DNA of 64,000 nucleotides from Aquiflexum gelatinilyticum. GTDB lineage: Bacteria; Bacteroidota; Bacteroidia; Cytophagales; Cyclobacteriaceae. Shown here piece after piece: positions 43,507 through 52,350 of this stretch (positions are counted from its first letter, which is position 1; each line of letters starts with the position of its first letter). Location: positions 1 to 64,000 of the forward strand of contig NZ_JANSUY010000012.1 in assembly GCF_024741135.1 (NCBI RefSeq), given 5' to 3'. The position numbers and the translations under genes were made by a program. The notes beneath the pieces were generated by a model. The model did not search any database and was not told where the DNA came from. It saw only the letters and a program-made list of their open reading frames with translations.

Positions 43507-44271
43507 ATGAAGTCATTGATCAGTTTTATTATCCGATACATTCCAAGGAAATATTTACAGCTAGTTTCCCACTTTTTCCTGAGAATTATGGCGGTATTTT
43601 ATCAGGGAAATCAGGTGACGTGCAATGTCTGTGACCATTCTTTCCGGAAATTTTTGCCTTATGGAAGAAAGGGACGTGACAATGCACTCTGCCCAAACTG
43701 CCTTGCTTTGGAAAGGCACAGGCTGATGTGGCTTTTTTTGCAGCAGGAGACAAACTTCTTTACTGATAAACTCAAAGTCCTTCATATCGCACCTGAACTT
43801 TGCTTTATTGACCGGATGGAGGCCATGAAAAACCTTGATTACATCACCGCTGATATTGAGTCTCCTTTGGCCAAAGTCAAAATGGATGTCCATCAGATCC
43901 CATTTGAGGCCAATACATTCGATGTGGTATTCTGTAACCATGTCATGGAACATGTCGACGATGATATCCTCGCATGCAGCGAGATCAACCGCGTGCTCAA
44001 ACCAAACGGTTGGGGAATCATCCAATCTCCGGTCTATGACATTCCCGAGACCATAGAAGACAAAACCATCACCGATGCCGCCGAGCGCGAAAGGCTCTTC
44101 GGCCAAAGGGACCACGTCCGCAAATACGGGCATGACTACGCCAAGCGCCTCAGCCAATCAGGACTCGATGTCCAAGAAAACCTCTTTGTCAAAACCCTTG
44201 ATCCCGCTGTTGTCCTGAAAAATGCTTTGCCGGAGAATGAGGTGATTTTTTATTGTGAAAAAGGGAGATAA
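43507..44271 (+). CDS. Class I SAM-dependent methyltransferase with zinc-ribbon N-terminus
   Basis: 254 residues from ATG 43507 (MKSLISFIIRYIPRK), preferred over the earlier non-homologous start at 43456. A Cys4 cluster precedes the catalytic domain: CNVCDHSFRKF and LCPNCLALERHRL (about residues 41-75). The Rossmann domain has ITADIESPLAKVKMDVHQIPF (SAM ribose and adenine contacts) and FDVVFCNHVMEHVDDDI, the motif IV/post-I region of Methyltransf_11 proteins. Zn-finger methyltransferases of this type often act on polysaccharide or glycosyl acceptors; the substrate is unknown. Confidence 0.87.
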   Translation: MKSLISFIIRYIPRKYLQLVSHFFLRIMAVFYQGNQVTCNVCDHSFRKFLPYGRKGRDNALCPNCLALERHRLMWLFLQQETNFFTDKLKVLHIAPELCFIDRMEAMKNLDYITADIESPLAKVKMDVHQIPFEANTFDVVFCNHVMEHVDDDILACSEINRVLKPNGWGIIQSPVYDIPETIEDKTITDAAERERLFGQRDHVRKYGHDYAKRLSQSGLDVQENLFVKTLDPAVVLKNALPENEVIFYCEKGR

Positions 44272-44348
44272 AAGGTGAAGGGTGAGGGATACGATTTGAC
44301 TCGCTTTTGAAATAAAAAATTTATAAGCAATTTGAAATTAGGATCCAA

Positions 44349-45329
44349 TTACTGGTCAATTTCAATTTTAAACAGTTCGTGTAGTTTTTGTTGTAAAAGT
44401 TTTTTGTCCGGCATTTGGGTTTTATACTCTGAAACCATTGTCGAAGGAAGACTTCTGCTTAAAGCATATTCTACAACTTCATTGTCTTTGTCCTTGCAAA
44501 GCAAAACTCCAATACTCGGATTTTCATTTGGCTTTTTAACATCCCTGTCTAATGCCTCTAAGTAGAAATTCAATTGTCCTAAGTGGTCGGGCTTAAACTT
44601 GTCTGCTTTAAATTCAAAAGCGACCAAACATTGAAGTCCACGGTGGTAGAAAAGCAGGTCAATGTAAAAGTCGCTGTTACCAACTTGCAGTTTATATTCT
44701 TCTCCAATAAATAGAAAGTCTTTGCCAAGTTCAAGAATGAAATTTTTTATTTGACTTACTAGTCCTCGTTGTAAGTCGCTTTCATTGTGTGGCTCTGCCA
44801 GGTTTAGAAATTCAAAAATGTAACTATCTCTGAAGGTATTGCTTAAGTCACTTTTACTTTCTCTCAACACTGTTGAGAGTTTTGTATTACCTATCAAGGT
44901 ACGCTCAAATAAGCTAGCAGAAATTTGACGGTCGAGTTCACGGAAGCTGTAACTCTCTTGTTTAGATAGTTTTAAATAAAATTCCCTTTCTTCAGTAGTC
45001 TTGCACCTTGAAAATATTGCCAAATTATGCGACCAACCAATTTCTCTCAACAGTGGTGAGAGTTTTGGAAAATCTTTATAAGTCTCGTAAAACTGCTTCA
45101 TCCTCCAAATGTTCTTATCGGAAAAGCCTTTTATTTCAGGCTCATTTTGTTGAATGTATTTGGCCAATTCAGATACCACAGAATCACCCCACTCCGATTG
45201 TTCAATTTTCTTGCTAATATAATCCCCAATATTCCAATATAGATTAATAAGTTCAGCATTTACGGCTCTTATCGCGTTAGTCCGAGATTGATTTATTAGC
45301 TTAATTATGTCCGTAAAGCGATTATCCAT
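44349..45329 (-). CDS. DUF1016/YhcG-family PD-(D/E)XK nuclease
   Basis: 326 residues. The N-terminal DUF1016 helical domain spans about 8-150 (NLYWNIGDYISKKIEQSEWGDSVV, FSDKNIWRMKQFYETY, REIGWSHNLAIFSR). The C-terminal nuclease domain (about 175-325) has FIGEEYKLQVGNSDFYIDLLFYH and LVAFEFKADKFKPDHLGQLNFYL, giving the core D-x(n)-ExK residues. Relatives occur near restriction systems and in defence or mobile regions. Here no modification gene adjoins it. Base composition is more AT-rich than in neighbouring genes, which suggests transfer. Two near-identical palindromes lie inside the coding sequence (44861-44879, 45044-45062). Confidence 0.9.
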   Translation of the reverse strand: MDNRFTDIIKLINQSRTNAIRAVNAELINLYWNIGDYISKKIEQSEWGDSVVSELAKYIQQNEPEIKGFSDKNIWRMKQFYETYKDFPKLSPLLREIGWSHNLAIFSRCKTTEEREFYLKLSKQESYSFRELDRQISASLFERTLIGNTKLSTVLRESKSDLSNTFRDSYIFEFLNLAEPHNESDLQRGLVSQIKNFILELGKDFLFIGEEYKLQVGNSDFYIDLLFYHRGLQCLVAFEFKADKFKPDHLGQLNFYLEALDRDVKKPNENPSIGVLLCKDKDNEVVEYALSRSLPSTMVSEYKTQMPDKKLLQQKLHELFKIEIDQ

Positions 45330-45622
45330 TTTTAGTCTGAAAAGTTTATTTTTTTAGGTAATTTATTTACCCATCAGTTGATATTAATACCATTGTGCAA
45401 ATGTTTTGTTTTTATGATTGTTGATCTTTCAAAGCAAATCTTTTTCACACATTGCCGAAATAAAACTAACTTAAAAATAAGAGTGCCACATGCACCTAGA
45501 TTTACAAGATTTTGGCAGACTACCTTTCGTCCGACCATTTATTTATACAAAACTGTATCTTCTTATAATTTTGAAAGAGAAACAAAACGTTGGTTGCTAA
45601 CAATTAAAGGTTAAATGTATAA
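45330..45622. other. AT-rich intergenic gap with no supported gene
   Basis: 293 bp, strongly AT-rich, between two minus-strand genes. A plus-strand frame of 78 codons exists but has no recognisable sequence or start site, so I leave it out. The end, AACGTTGGTTGCTAAC, contains the GTT/AAC core pair seen in recombination sites, but no folded attC structure could be made. Confidence 0.45.
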
Positions 45623-46306
45623 CTAAGTTTGCATTGTATCCCTAATCTTCTTTCTCTTTAGTCTTTTTACGAAATACATTATAAATAAAACAATTAGTCC
45701 TAAAATAAGTAAATAACCAATAATTTGTCCAATTAGATAGCTTATATTATAAGAAGTTGAGCCTTGAACTACTTGACTCTTTTGATCCTCCATTGTCGCA
45801 GTGGAAGGAAACTTTATAGAAGAAAATAATTTTTCCCTAATTTCACTCATTTCGTTTGACATTGATTCAAGTTCCCAAAAATTTAACATATAAATATTAT
45901 CGTTAAGAAAGACAATTAAAAAATGTCTGATTTGCCTTTCATTTTCCATTATAGCTGAAATTGAAAATCTTAAAATCTTAAGTGCTTCTTTATCAAGTAT
46001 TTCCTCTTTAATCAATTGTCCATTTTGTGAACGGGTAACTCCTCTTTGAATTCCTTTATATGCTTCAATCAAATCGTTTTCGTTTTGAATATTGAGCTTT
46101 GTTTTTCCTTTATTCTGCATTACCGTGAGTAAAATCAGTCCATTGTCAATTTGAGCTATTACTCCTTTTTGTCCTAAGGTATCAGTCAATTCGTAATTTT
46201 CTGGGATTGTAATTGTCAGTGAAGGATCAACCTGGAATTCAATCCATTGTTGACCAAAACTGTTAATTGTAACCAAACTCAGAATTATTAGTAAGATATT
46301 TCTCAT
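45623..46306 (-). CDS. Exported protein with C-terminal membrane anchor, unknown function
   Basis: 227 residues, AT-rich codons. Signal peptide MRNILLIILSLVTINSFGQQ; a mature domain of about 150 residues (WIEFQVDPSLTITIPENYEL, GVIAQIDNGLILLTVMQNKGK, RHFLIVFLNDNIYMLNFWELES) with a PsbP/photosystem-like or lipid-binding beta layout, then a membrane helix at about 193-214 (SYLIGQIIGYLLILGLIVLFIMY) and a basic tail (KRLKRKKIR). It is anchored to the inner membrane with its domain in the periplasm. No family is recognised with confidence. Confidence 0.68.
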   Translation of the reverse strand: MRNILLIILSLVTINSFGQQWIEFQVDPSLTITIPENYELTDTLGQKGVIAQIDNGLILLTVMQNKGKTKLNIQNENDLIEAYKGIQRGVTRSQNGQLIKEEILDKEALKILRFSISAIMENERQIRHFLIVFLNDNIYMLNFWELESMSNEMSEIREKLFSSIKFPSTATMEDQKSQVVQGSTSYNISYLIGQIIGYLLILGLIVLFIMYFVKRLKRKKIRDTMQT

Positions 46307-46481
46307 TGCAAATTGTATTTTTAATTCAGTTGGATCATTAACATGTAGCCTTGTATGGCTTTCAAAAGTTTGGTTCTCTCAATCATTTGACCATGTATTT
46401 CAATTACCTAAACATAAAACTAATACCCTAAAAATCCAACCAAACTTCTTGACTATTTGCATGTAAAAAGTTAATAGGATG

Positions 46482-47462
46482 TTACCCCCTAAAAACCTTC
46501 CTCACCCATTCCGTCATTAATCCTACGCCGTAGCTACTCAGCTGCCCAAATGCAGTAAAAATAGAAAGGAATCCTACCCAAGGTGATTTGTTTATGAAAG
46601 TAGAATGAACGAAAACAGCTAGAATCCAAAGCCCATAAACCAAGAACCCTGCTGTCAAGAAAAATAAGAAGGTGGGAAGCCAATAACCAATAACAATTAA
46701 CCCAATTACCATCATCCAACCCAACAAAAAGAACGCCGGCATCAGATGCACCAACTTCACCGCATTGGGGTGGTAACGGCTAACGTTGATCCGGTTTTGG
46801 CCAAAGGAATAACTCTGCCTGAAAAATGTCTTCCAGGTGTTTTTCCTTTTGTGGTACACAAAGGCTTCCTCCACCAATTCCAACCTAAATCTCATTTTTT
46901 TGAGCCGAATGCTGAGCTCGATATCCTCTCCCCTATTTGGGTCGACAAAACCTTTGGTCGCTTCAAATGCTTTTTTGGAAAGTCCCATATTGAATCCACG
47001 GGCTTGGTACTTGGATGGATCTTTTAATTTCCCCCTGATTCCTCCAGTAGTCAATACAGAGGTCATACTATAATTGATTGCTTTTTGGAAGTTGGAAAAA
47101 CCCTCCTCAGCAGCATCCGGACCACCATGGGCATCGAGCTTCCGGGTTTTGATGGCTTTATTCAAAACCTCAAAATAATGAGAAGGAATAATGCAATCGG
47201 AATCAAAAAGCACAAAATAATCGCCTTTGGCAAGCTTCATCCCGAAGTTCCGGGCAAAGCCTTGGGCAATATTTTCAATCCAAAAATACCTGACTTTGAG
47301 ATTTTCATTAAAGGATTCCACTGTAAGTCGGCATGGATTATCTGATCCGTCATCTACTACGATCACCTCAAAATCTGTAAAAGTCTGTAAAGTCAGACTC
47401 TGAAGCAATTCCCTGATTTCATCGGGACGGTTGTACACCGGTATGATAACCGAAAAAACCAT
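46482..47462 (-). CDS. Family 2 glycosyltransferase with C-terminal membrane helices
   Basis: 326 residues. GT-A fold at the N-terminus: VIIPVYNRPDEI, VVDDGSDN, and the DXD-like DSDCIIPSHYF (about 92-102); the acceptor side has GEDIELSIRLKKMRF (ED, catalytic base). Three membrane helices fill about 220-320. It overlaps the next GT2 gene by one base and is last in the operon. Donor and acceptor are unknown; surface polysaccharide or lipid glycosylation is likely. Confidence 0.9.
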   Translation of the reverse strand: MVFSVIIPVYNRPDEIRELLQSLTLQTFTDFEVIVVDDGSDNPCRLTVESFNENLKVRYFWIENIAQGFARNFGMKLAKGDYFVLFDSDCIIPSHYFEVLNKAIKTRKLDAHGGPDAAEEGFSNFQKAINYSMTSVLTTGGIRGKLKDPSKYQARGFNMGLSKKAFEATKGFVDPNRGEDIELSIRLKKMRFRLELVEEAFVYHKRKNTWKTFFRQSYSFGQNRINVSRYHPNAVKLVHLMPAFFLLGWMMVIGLIVIGYWLPTFLFFLTAGFLVYGLWILAVFVHSTFINKSPWVGFLSIFTAFGQLSSYGVGLMTEWVRKVFRG

Positions 47463-48424
47463 CAGTCTTTTAAATTCAGTTCGGAGTCAATGTTGTAATC
47501 TGATTTTCGGCTGCTGTTGGAGGTCATCATCTCAGCGAGAAATCCCGTCAAAAACAACTGAACACCCACAATCAATGCCACCAATGCCAAAAAGAACAAA
47601 GGCTGTGCGGTGATTTCCCTTACCGCTCGGCCTTGATAAAGTCCATAAATTTTTTGAAAAATAAGCCAAGAAGTAATGAAAAAACCTGCCAAAAAGGATA
47701 CTGTACCCAAGGTCCCAAAGAAATGCATGGGACGCTTTTTATATCTGTTGACAAAAGAAACGGAAATCAGGTCGAGGAAACCATTCAAAAATCTTTCCCA
47801 ACCAAATTTGGTATAGCCATATTTTCTCGGTCTGTGTTCGACTACTTTTTCACCGATTTTGGAGAAACCTGCCCACTTTGCAATCAGAGGAATATAGCGG
47901 TGCATCTCTCCGTAGAGGTGGATATTTTTAACGACTTTTCTGTCGTAAGCCTTAAGCCCACAGTTGAAATCATGAAGTTTTATACCTGAAATCACACGGG
48001 TCACCCAATTAAAAAATCTTGAAGGAATGGTCTTGCTGATCGGGTCATGTCTTTTCTTTTTCCAGCCGGACACAATTTCAAAACCGTCCCTGACGATCAT
48101 TTCATACATTTCGGGGATTTCATCCGGACTGTCCTGCAAGTCCGCATCCAAGGTAAAAACCACATCTCCTGAGACTTTGCTGAATCCCATATCCAAGGCA
48201 GCAGATTTACCATAATTCCTGCCAAAACTGATCCCTTTTACAAAAGGATTGAGATTGGCGAGCTTTTGGATTTGGTCCCATGAACCGTCGTTGCTGCCGT
48301 CATTGATAAAAATGATTTCATAAGAAAAGCCGTGTCCTTCCATGACACGGCATATCCAATTGTGTAATTCTGCAAGTGATTCCTGTTCATTAAAAACAGG
48401 GATAACTACTGAGATTTGGGTCAT
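47462..48424 (-). CDS. Family 2 glycosyltransferase, DPM/ArnC-like
   Basis: 320 residues. VVIPVFNEQESLAELHNWI, FINDGSNDGSW, FTLDADLQDSPDEIPEMY (the DXD metal site), then GWKKKRHDPISKTIPSRFFN and two C-terminal helices (about 233-256 and 268-292). This matches polyprenyl-phosphate sugar transferases such as DPM1, GtrB or ArnC. It would load a sugar on a lipid carrier at the inner face for later transfer. It sits between the DUF4199 pair and another GT2 gene, with a 6-bp gap and a one-base overlap. Confidence 0.92.
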   Translation of the reverse strand: MTQISVVIPVFNEQESLAELHNWICRVMEGHGFSYEIIFINDGSNDGSWDQIQKLANLNPFVKGISFGRNYGKSAALDMGFSKVSGDVVFTLDADLQDSPDEIPEMYEMIVRDGFEIVSGWKKKRHDPISKTIPSRFFNWVTRVISGIKLHDFNCGLKAYDRKVVKNIHLYGEMHRYIPLIAKWAGFSKIGEKVVEHRPRKYGYTKFGWERFLNGFLDLISVSFVNRYKKRPMHFFGTLGTVSFLAGFFITSWLIFQKIYGLYQGRAVREITAQPLFFLALVALIVGVQLFLTGFLAEMMTSNSSRKSDYNIDSELNLKD

Positions 48425-48430
48425 TTCTGT

Positions 48431-48976
48431 TTAGTAGTCCAATGATTTGTCTCTTTTCTTCAATATCGCTCCTAGGATCAAAGCTATAATAGCATATACG
48501 ATCACGATAATCCCGAAGGCCTTCAACTGTCCAACTATGGTATAGCCACTTTCAAGATTGCTCCTGATTTCATCAATCTGTTCGGATGTCATGGAGTCAG
48601 CTGCACCAAAACGCTCCAGCATAGCCATTTGGGTTTCCATCTGACTTTCTATCAATACACCTGGAAGCGCAGGATCCACCACATGGTACAGCAATTGGCT
48701 GCCCAACATACTTATAACTCCTGATACAACCATTGCAATGAAAGCAAAATTAAATGCTGTTCCAAAAGGCATAAAACCTCCGATTGAATTCCTGTATTGG
48801 ATACCATAATAAATGATCAAGCCGATATACAATACCAAAATCCCGATGCCCACATACCATGCGACCAACAAAGTAGGGTCAATAAAATAAACGATGTAAG
48901 TAATTACAATTGAAATAATCCCCAAGATCAATCCTGAATTGAGTCCTGCTTTGAATGGCGATTCTTGATTTTCCAT
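48431..48976 (-). CDS. DUF4199 membrane protein (first of two)
   Basis: 181 residues from ATG 48976 (MENQESPFKAGLNSGLILG); the open frame further upstream overlaps the preceding gene. Four membrane helices (about 15-32, 40-58, 72-95, 155-178) with a periplasmic loop that ends METQMAMLERFGAADSMTSEQIDEI. DUF4199 proteins are Bacteroidota membrane proteins without known function and are often found in pairs beside glycosyltransferases. The gene is 5 bp after the second DUF4199 gene. Confidence 0.88.
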   Translation of the reverse strand: MENQESPFKAGLNSGLILGIISIVITYIVYFIDPTLLVAWYVGIGILVLYIGLIIYYGIQYRNSIGGFMPFGTAFNFAFIAMVVSGVISMLGSQLLYHVVDPALPGVLIESQMETQMAMLERFGAADSMTSEQIDEIRSNLESGYTIVGQLKAFGIIVIVYAIIALILGAILKKRDKSLDY

Positions 48977-48981
48977 ATAGT

Positions 48982-49494
48982 TTAAAGTTTTGTTCTCCTT
49001 AAAATTATTGAAATAATGATTGTAAAAAATAAACCTGGCAGGATTTTCCAAATAAAATCATTCATGGCAATATCCAAAGCCGTCATTGCCTGTATTTTTT
49101 CATAGGTAAAGTCAAAAGATTCCTGACCTAATTGTCCCACTATAAGCTCCTCGTTGGTTTCCATCACGGCAACTTTTGCGGCTTTGATTTCCTCAAAGAA
49201 CCCAGGGCTCAAAGACAAAACCAACCATATCCCCAAGCCTGCGACTATCCCTATCATGGTATATATCAAAAACCCTATGGTCATACCGTGGGCAAAGGAA
49301 AGCTCTCCCCCATTGATGTCATTCCTGAAATACCGGATTCCCAAAAACACAAATATCGGAATCAGCACATACCCAAAGAGCATGCTGAGGTTGGTGGCAT
49401 CAAATCCGATCCATTTGAATAGCAGAAAAGCAAGGACACAAAAAACACCCCCGATTAATCCAAACAAGTACGTAGATCCAAGATAGCGCTTCAT
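48982..49494 (-). CDS. DUF4199 membrane protein (second of two)
   Basis: 170 residues with four helices (about 7-25, 33-52, 68-92, 143-163). NGGELSFAHGMTIGFLIYTMIG is the central DUF4199 feature, paralogous to IGGFMPFGTAFNFAFIAM in the neighbour. It ends in a basic tail, ILRRTKL. It directly follows the dihydroorotase-like gene (start codon adjacent to its stop), so the operon is: dihydroorotase-like, DUF4199, DUF4199, GT2, GT2. Confidence 0.87.
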   Translation of the reverse strand: MKRYLGSTYLFGLIGGVFCVLAFLLFKWIGFDATNLSMLFGYVLIPIFVFLGIRYFRNDINGGELSFAHGMTIGFLIYTMIGIVAGLGIWLVLSLSPGFFEEIKAAKVAVMETNEELIVGQLGQESFDFTYEKIQAMTALDIAMNDFIWKILPGLFFTIIISIILRRTKL

Positions 49495-50736
49495 CTAGAT
49501 TTTGACAAAACGGCCTTTGTTGATGACAAATTTAACTTTCCCTTTCAATTTGGTATTGAACCAAGGCATATTGGCAGAAAGTGATTTATTCGATTTTTGG
49601 TCAAAAACCCAATTTTCTTCCGGGTCAAAGACGGTAAGGTTATCCATTTTGGAAAGTTCATTTTGTAAAACCTTTGCCGGCCCTTCCGTAATTTTGGAAA
49701 TCAGAAGGGGCCAAGTGAGTTCTTCGGCCAATTTTACCATCCCGGGCAAGAAAGTCTGCAAACCTGCCATGCCAAAAGCTGCCAAATCAAATTCCATAAA
49801 TTTGGAATCAAAATCTTGCGGCTGATGATTGGAAACAATTGCATCAATGGTACCGTCTTTCAGGCCTTTTATTAAAGCCTTCCTGTCTTCTTTTCCTCTG
49901 AAAGGTGGCATTACCTTAAGGTTGGTATCAAATGAAGCCATGTCCTCATCCGAGAACAGCAATTGGTAAAGAGATACATCTGCCGTGATTTTCAGTCCTT
50001 CTTTTTTGGCTTCACGGATTTTGTCCACCGCTCCTTTGGTACTGATGGTCTGCAGATGCAATTTCCCACCTGCATATTTGAGGATCTCAAGGTTGCGGTG
50101 GACGGCGATTTCTTCCGATAGATTTGGAATTCCTTTCATCCCAAGCCTTGTAGAGGCGACACCTTCGTGCATCTGCCCAAAAAGTGATAGGTACGGATCA
50201 TAAGTCTGGTCAAATAACAGCCCTCCAAATTTCTGCAGGTATTGCAAGATCTTCAAAAGACGGTCAGGATTGGAAATAGGATGGGTCCCATCTCCTAATA
50301 CAAAAACCCCTTCGTGGTGCAAATCAAGGATATCAGTAAAATCTTCTCCTTTGCAATCTTTGGTTGCCGCTGCCTGAATCAACAAATCCGTAATCCAGCC
50401 AGAGGCTTTGGACTGCACATATTGGACTTCATTCTTGGTTTGGATAGCAGGTTTGGTATTGGGCATCAACACGGCTTTGGTAAATCCGCTAACTGCAAGC
50501 AATTCTCCCAGACTATCCAAGGATTCACGGTATTCTTCCCCGGGTTCGCCTGACATACACCTCAGGTCGATCCATCCCCTAGAAGCAAAAAAAGTCGAAC
50601 AATCGATGGTTTCTTTGATTTTCAACCCAGAATCACCATTGTCTTCTACGATTTCAGAACCTGTAAAAATGTAATTTTTGGGAGGGTGGATCCTTTGCGG
50701 GTCTATTAACCTGAGCGATTGGAGCAGTACGGCCAT
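49495..50736 (-). CDS. Dihydroorotase-like protein lacking catalytic metal ligands
   Basis: 413 residues from ATG 50736 (MAVLLQSLRLIDPQ). The amidohydrolase barrel is recognisable: KAVLMPNTKPAI, GIPNLSEEIAVHRNLEILKYAGG, KVMPPFRGKEDRKALIKGLKDGTIDAIVS, FGMAGLQTFLP. Metal-binding positions have changed, though: the usual HVHLREPG is RCMSGEPG, HVST's His is Thr (HLQTIST), the HH of the next motif is LYQ, and DHAPH is NHQPQ. It should not bind the zinc pair, so it is a pseudo-dihydroorotase like those that scaffold aspartate transcarbamoylase in some bacteria. It leads the DUF4199/GT2 operon. Confidence 0.85.
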   Translation of the reverse strand: MAVLLQSLRLIDPQRIHPPKNYIFTGSEIVEDNGDSGLKIKETIDCSTFFASRGWIDLRCMSGEPGEEYRESLDSLGELLAVSGFTKAVLMPNTKPAIQTKNEVQYVQSKASGWITDLLIQAAATKDCKGEDFTDILDLHHEGVFVLGDGTHPISNPDRLLKILQYLQKFGGLLFDQTYDPYLSLFGQMHEGVASTRLGMKGIPNLSEEIAVHRNLEILKYAGGKLHLQTISTKGAVDKIREAKKEGLKITADVSLYQLLFSDEDMASFDTNLKVMPPFRGKEDRKALIKGLKDGTIDAIVSNHQPQDFDSKFMEFDLAAFGMAGLQTFLPGMVKLAEELTWPLLISKITEGPAKVLQNELSKMDNLTVFDPEENWVFDQKSNKSLSANMPWFNTKLKGKVKFVINKGRFVKI

Positions 50737-50897
50737 AAAGGTTATTATTTGTGCAAAACTGCAATAATATTCCAAAAAATGAAAGGAAAATCAGCTTGAG
50801 GATATGTAACCGTTTCAAAAAGGCGAAATAGGAGTATGATTCAAGGACCTGTTGGATCGGCTATTTTTTTAAAGGAAAGATTGAATCAATGCGAATT

Positions 50898-52226
50898 TCA
50901 TTTTTGGGTTAATCCCAATAACTCCAACAATCTTTCATTTTCAGGATGGGTGAAAAACTGATCAAATTCCAGGTAATATCCGCCAGGATCAAAACCGACA
51001 AATCCTTTGAATTTGCCTTCAGGGCCGACCTCGAGGCTATCTTGTCTCAAAGGAAATGCATTATTGTTTCTGACATAGTCAAACCATCCCTCCACATCCT
51101 CGACCAAAAAAGAAACATTCACGGCCTTGGTTTCTGAAAAAGTATGCATGCCACGGCGTTCGTCCACGAGGCCGATATAGCCTGTCTCCGACACCTGATA
51201 TACTTTGGCCCAACCCTGATCCACGATCAACCGCAGTCCCATGATTTCCTCATAAAACTTCTCAGCTTCCACCATGTCTTGGTAATAGGTCCAAGTCACC
51301 GCTCCGTAAAAACCCAATCCAGCTGCCACACCTTCCGAAACCGTAGGCAAAGCAGAATATTTCCTCATCTGAGGTACCAGCCATTCGTTCTCTTCGTGTT
51401 GCTTAAACATTTCAAATTCCAACAGATATCCTTCAGGATCGATGGCCACAAATCCATCATGGGCATTGTTTTCTTTGGGTTTGTAAGTGTATTTGATCGG
51501 GACATTTTTGCTTTGGAGGTACTCGTACCAATCAGGAAGTTGGTCGGTCAGCAAGGCAATGGCTACAGTCTTGGGTTCGGTGGCTTTATGCATGCCTTCG
51601 GATTCATCCACCAAAGTCAGGAAAGCATCATGGGAAATCCTGAAGGTTGCCGCAAAACCATAATCCGAAACCATTTCCATCCCCAAAATCTCATTATAAA
51701 ATTTCTTGGCTACAGCCAGATCTTTGTAATACAAAAAAACATTTGTACCCAATATCCCAAAATCTGGCATAGTCCGGAATTCGGTATTTTTGGCCAAAAG
51801 CGAATTGATGTGGTGGTTTGGATAGCCCAACAATCTCCCAAATCGGCGCGCTTCAGCGGTACTGTTATTCCCCTCCATAATTGTTTTTTTCAAATCAAGG
51901 TATGCCTCCAAAGTATTCGGTTTGTGGAATATCATGACTTCTTTTCCCTCTGCAACAGACTCGGGAAATAGCATTGTTTTGATGAGATCAGACTCCCTGT
52001 ATACCTCCACCCCATAACCTTTAGCAATTTCCTGGGCATCTGTCCACAAATTCTCTGCTTCATGGGAAGTAAGAGGCTCACTCAAAGCAATAGGCTTGAC
52101 ATCAGCAGCTACCATTTCCGCCATGGCGACCATGTTTCCAAGGTGTTTCAGATGGTCGCTATCCTTTTGATCATGACAAGAAAAAGAAAACAAAACGATA
52201 GCTAATATTAAGATTGGGTTTTTCAT
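50898..52226 (-). CDS. Lipoprotein with two VOC (glyoxalase-like) domains
   Basis: 442 residues from ATG 52226, which opens a lipoprotein signal (LILAIVLFSFSC, Cys17); the frame extends upstream to 52364 without a signal. Two homologous VOC domains lie at about 160-285 (VFLYYKDLAVAKKFYNEILGMEMV ... DPEGYLLEFEMF) and about 305-430 (TWTYYQDMVEAEKFYEEIMGLRLI ... DPGGYYLEFDQF). The conserved glutamates near each end fit metal binding, but the enzyme reaction is unknown. An N-terminal helical part of 130 residues is not recognised. Envelope location is odd for this fold. Confidence 0.87.
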   Translation of the reverse strand: MKNPILILAIVLFSFSCHDQKDSDHLKHLGNMVAMAEMVAADVKPIALSEPLTSHEAENLWTDAQEIAKGYGVEVYRESDLIKTMLFPESVAEGKEVMIFHKPNTLEAYLDLKKTIMEGNNSTAEARRFGRLLGYPNHHINSLLAKNTEFRTMPDFGILGTNVFLYYKDLAVAKKFYNEILGMEMVSDYGFAATFRISHDAFLTLVDESEGMHKATEPKTVAIALLTDQLPDWYEYLQSKNVPIKYTYKPKENNAHDGFVAIDPEGYLLEFEMFKQHEENEWLVPQMRKYSALPTVSEGVAAGLGFYGAVTWTYYQDMVEAEKFYEEIMGLRLIVDQGWAKVYQVSETGYIGLVDERRGMHTFSETKAVNVSFLVEDVEGWFDYVRNNNAFPLRQDSLEVGPEGKFKGFVGFDPGGYYLEFDQFFTHPENERLLELLGLTQK

Positions 52227-52350
52227 ATTGGAAATTGAAGATGTAGGGAATTGCCGAAGCTTAAACTTAGCCTGCCAAAACTTAAAGTCAAAAAGCTGAT
52301 AAAAAATAATCAGGGGGCAAAACTTAATTTTGGCAATTTCCCTGTCAAGG

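Noticed and set aside
45560-45606. Possible attC-like site (AACGTTGGTTGCTAAC) next to the unknown membrane protein gene
   Set aside because: Core boxes do not fit GTTRRRY/RYYYAAC with proper spacing and no inverted L boxes could be found; no integrase gene is in the window.
45378-45614. Plus-strand frame of 78 codons in the AT-rich gap
   Set aside because: No family, no start site, cysteine- and basic-rich random composition; AT-rich DNA easily gives such frames.
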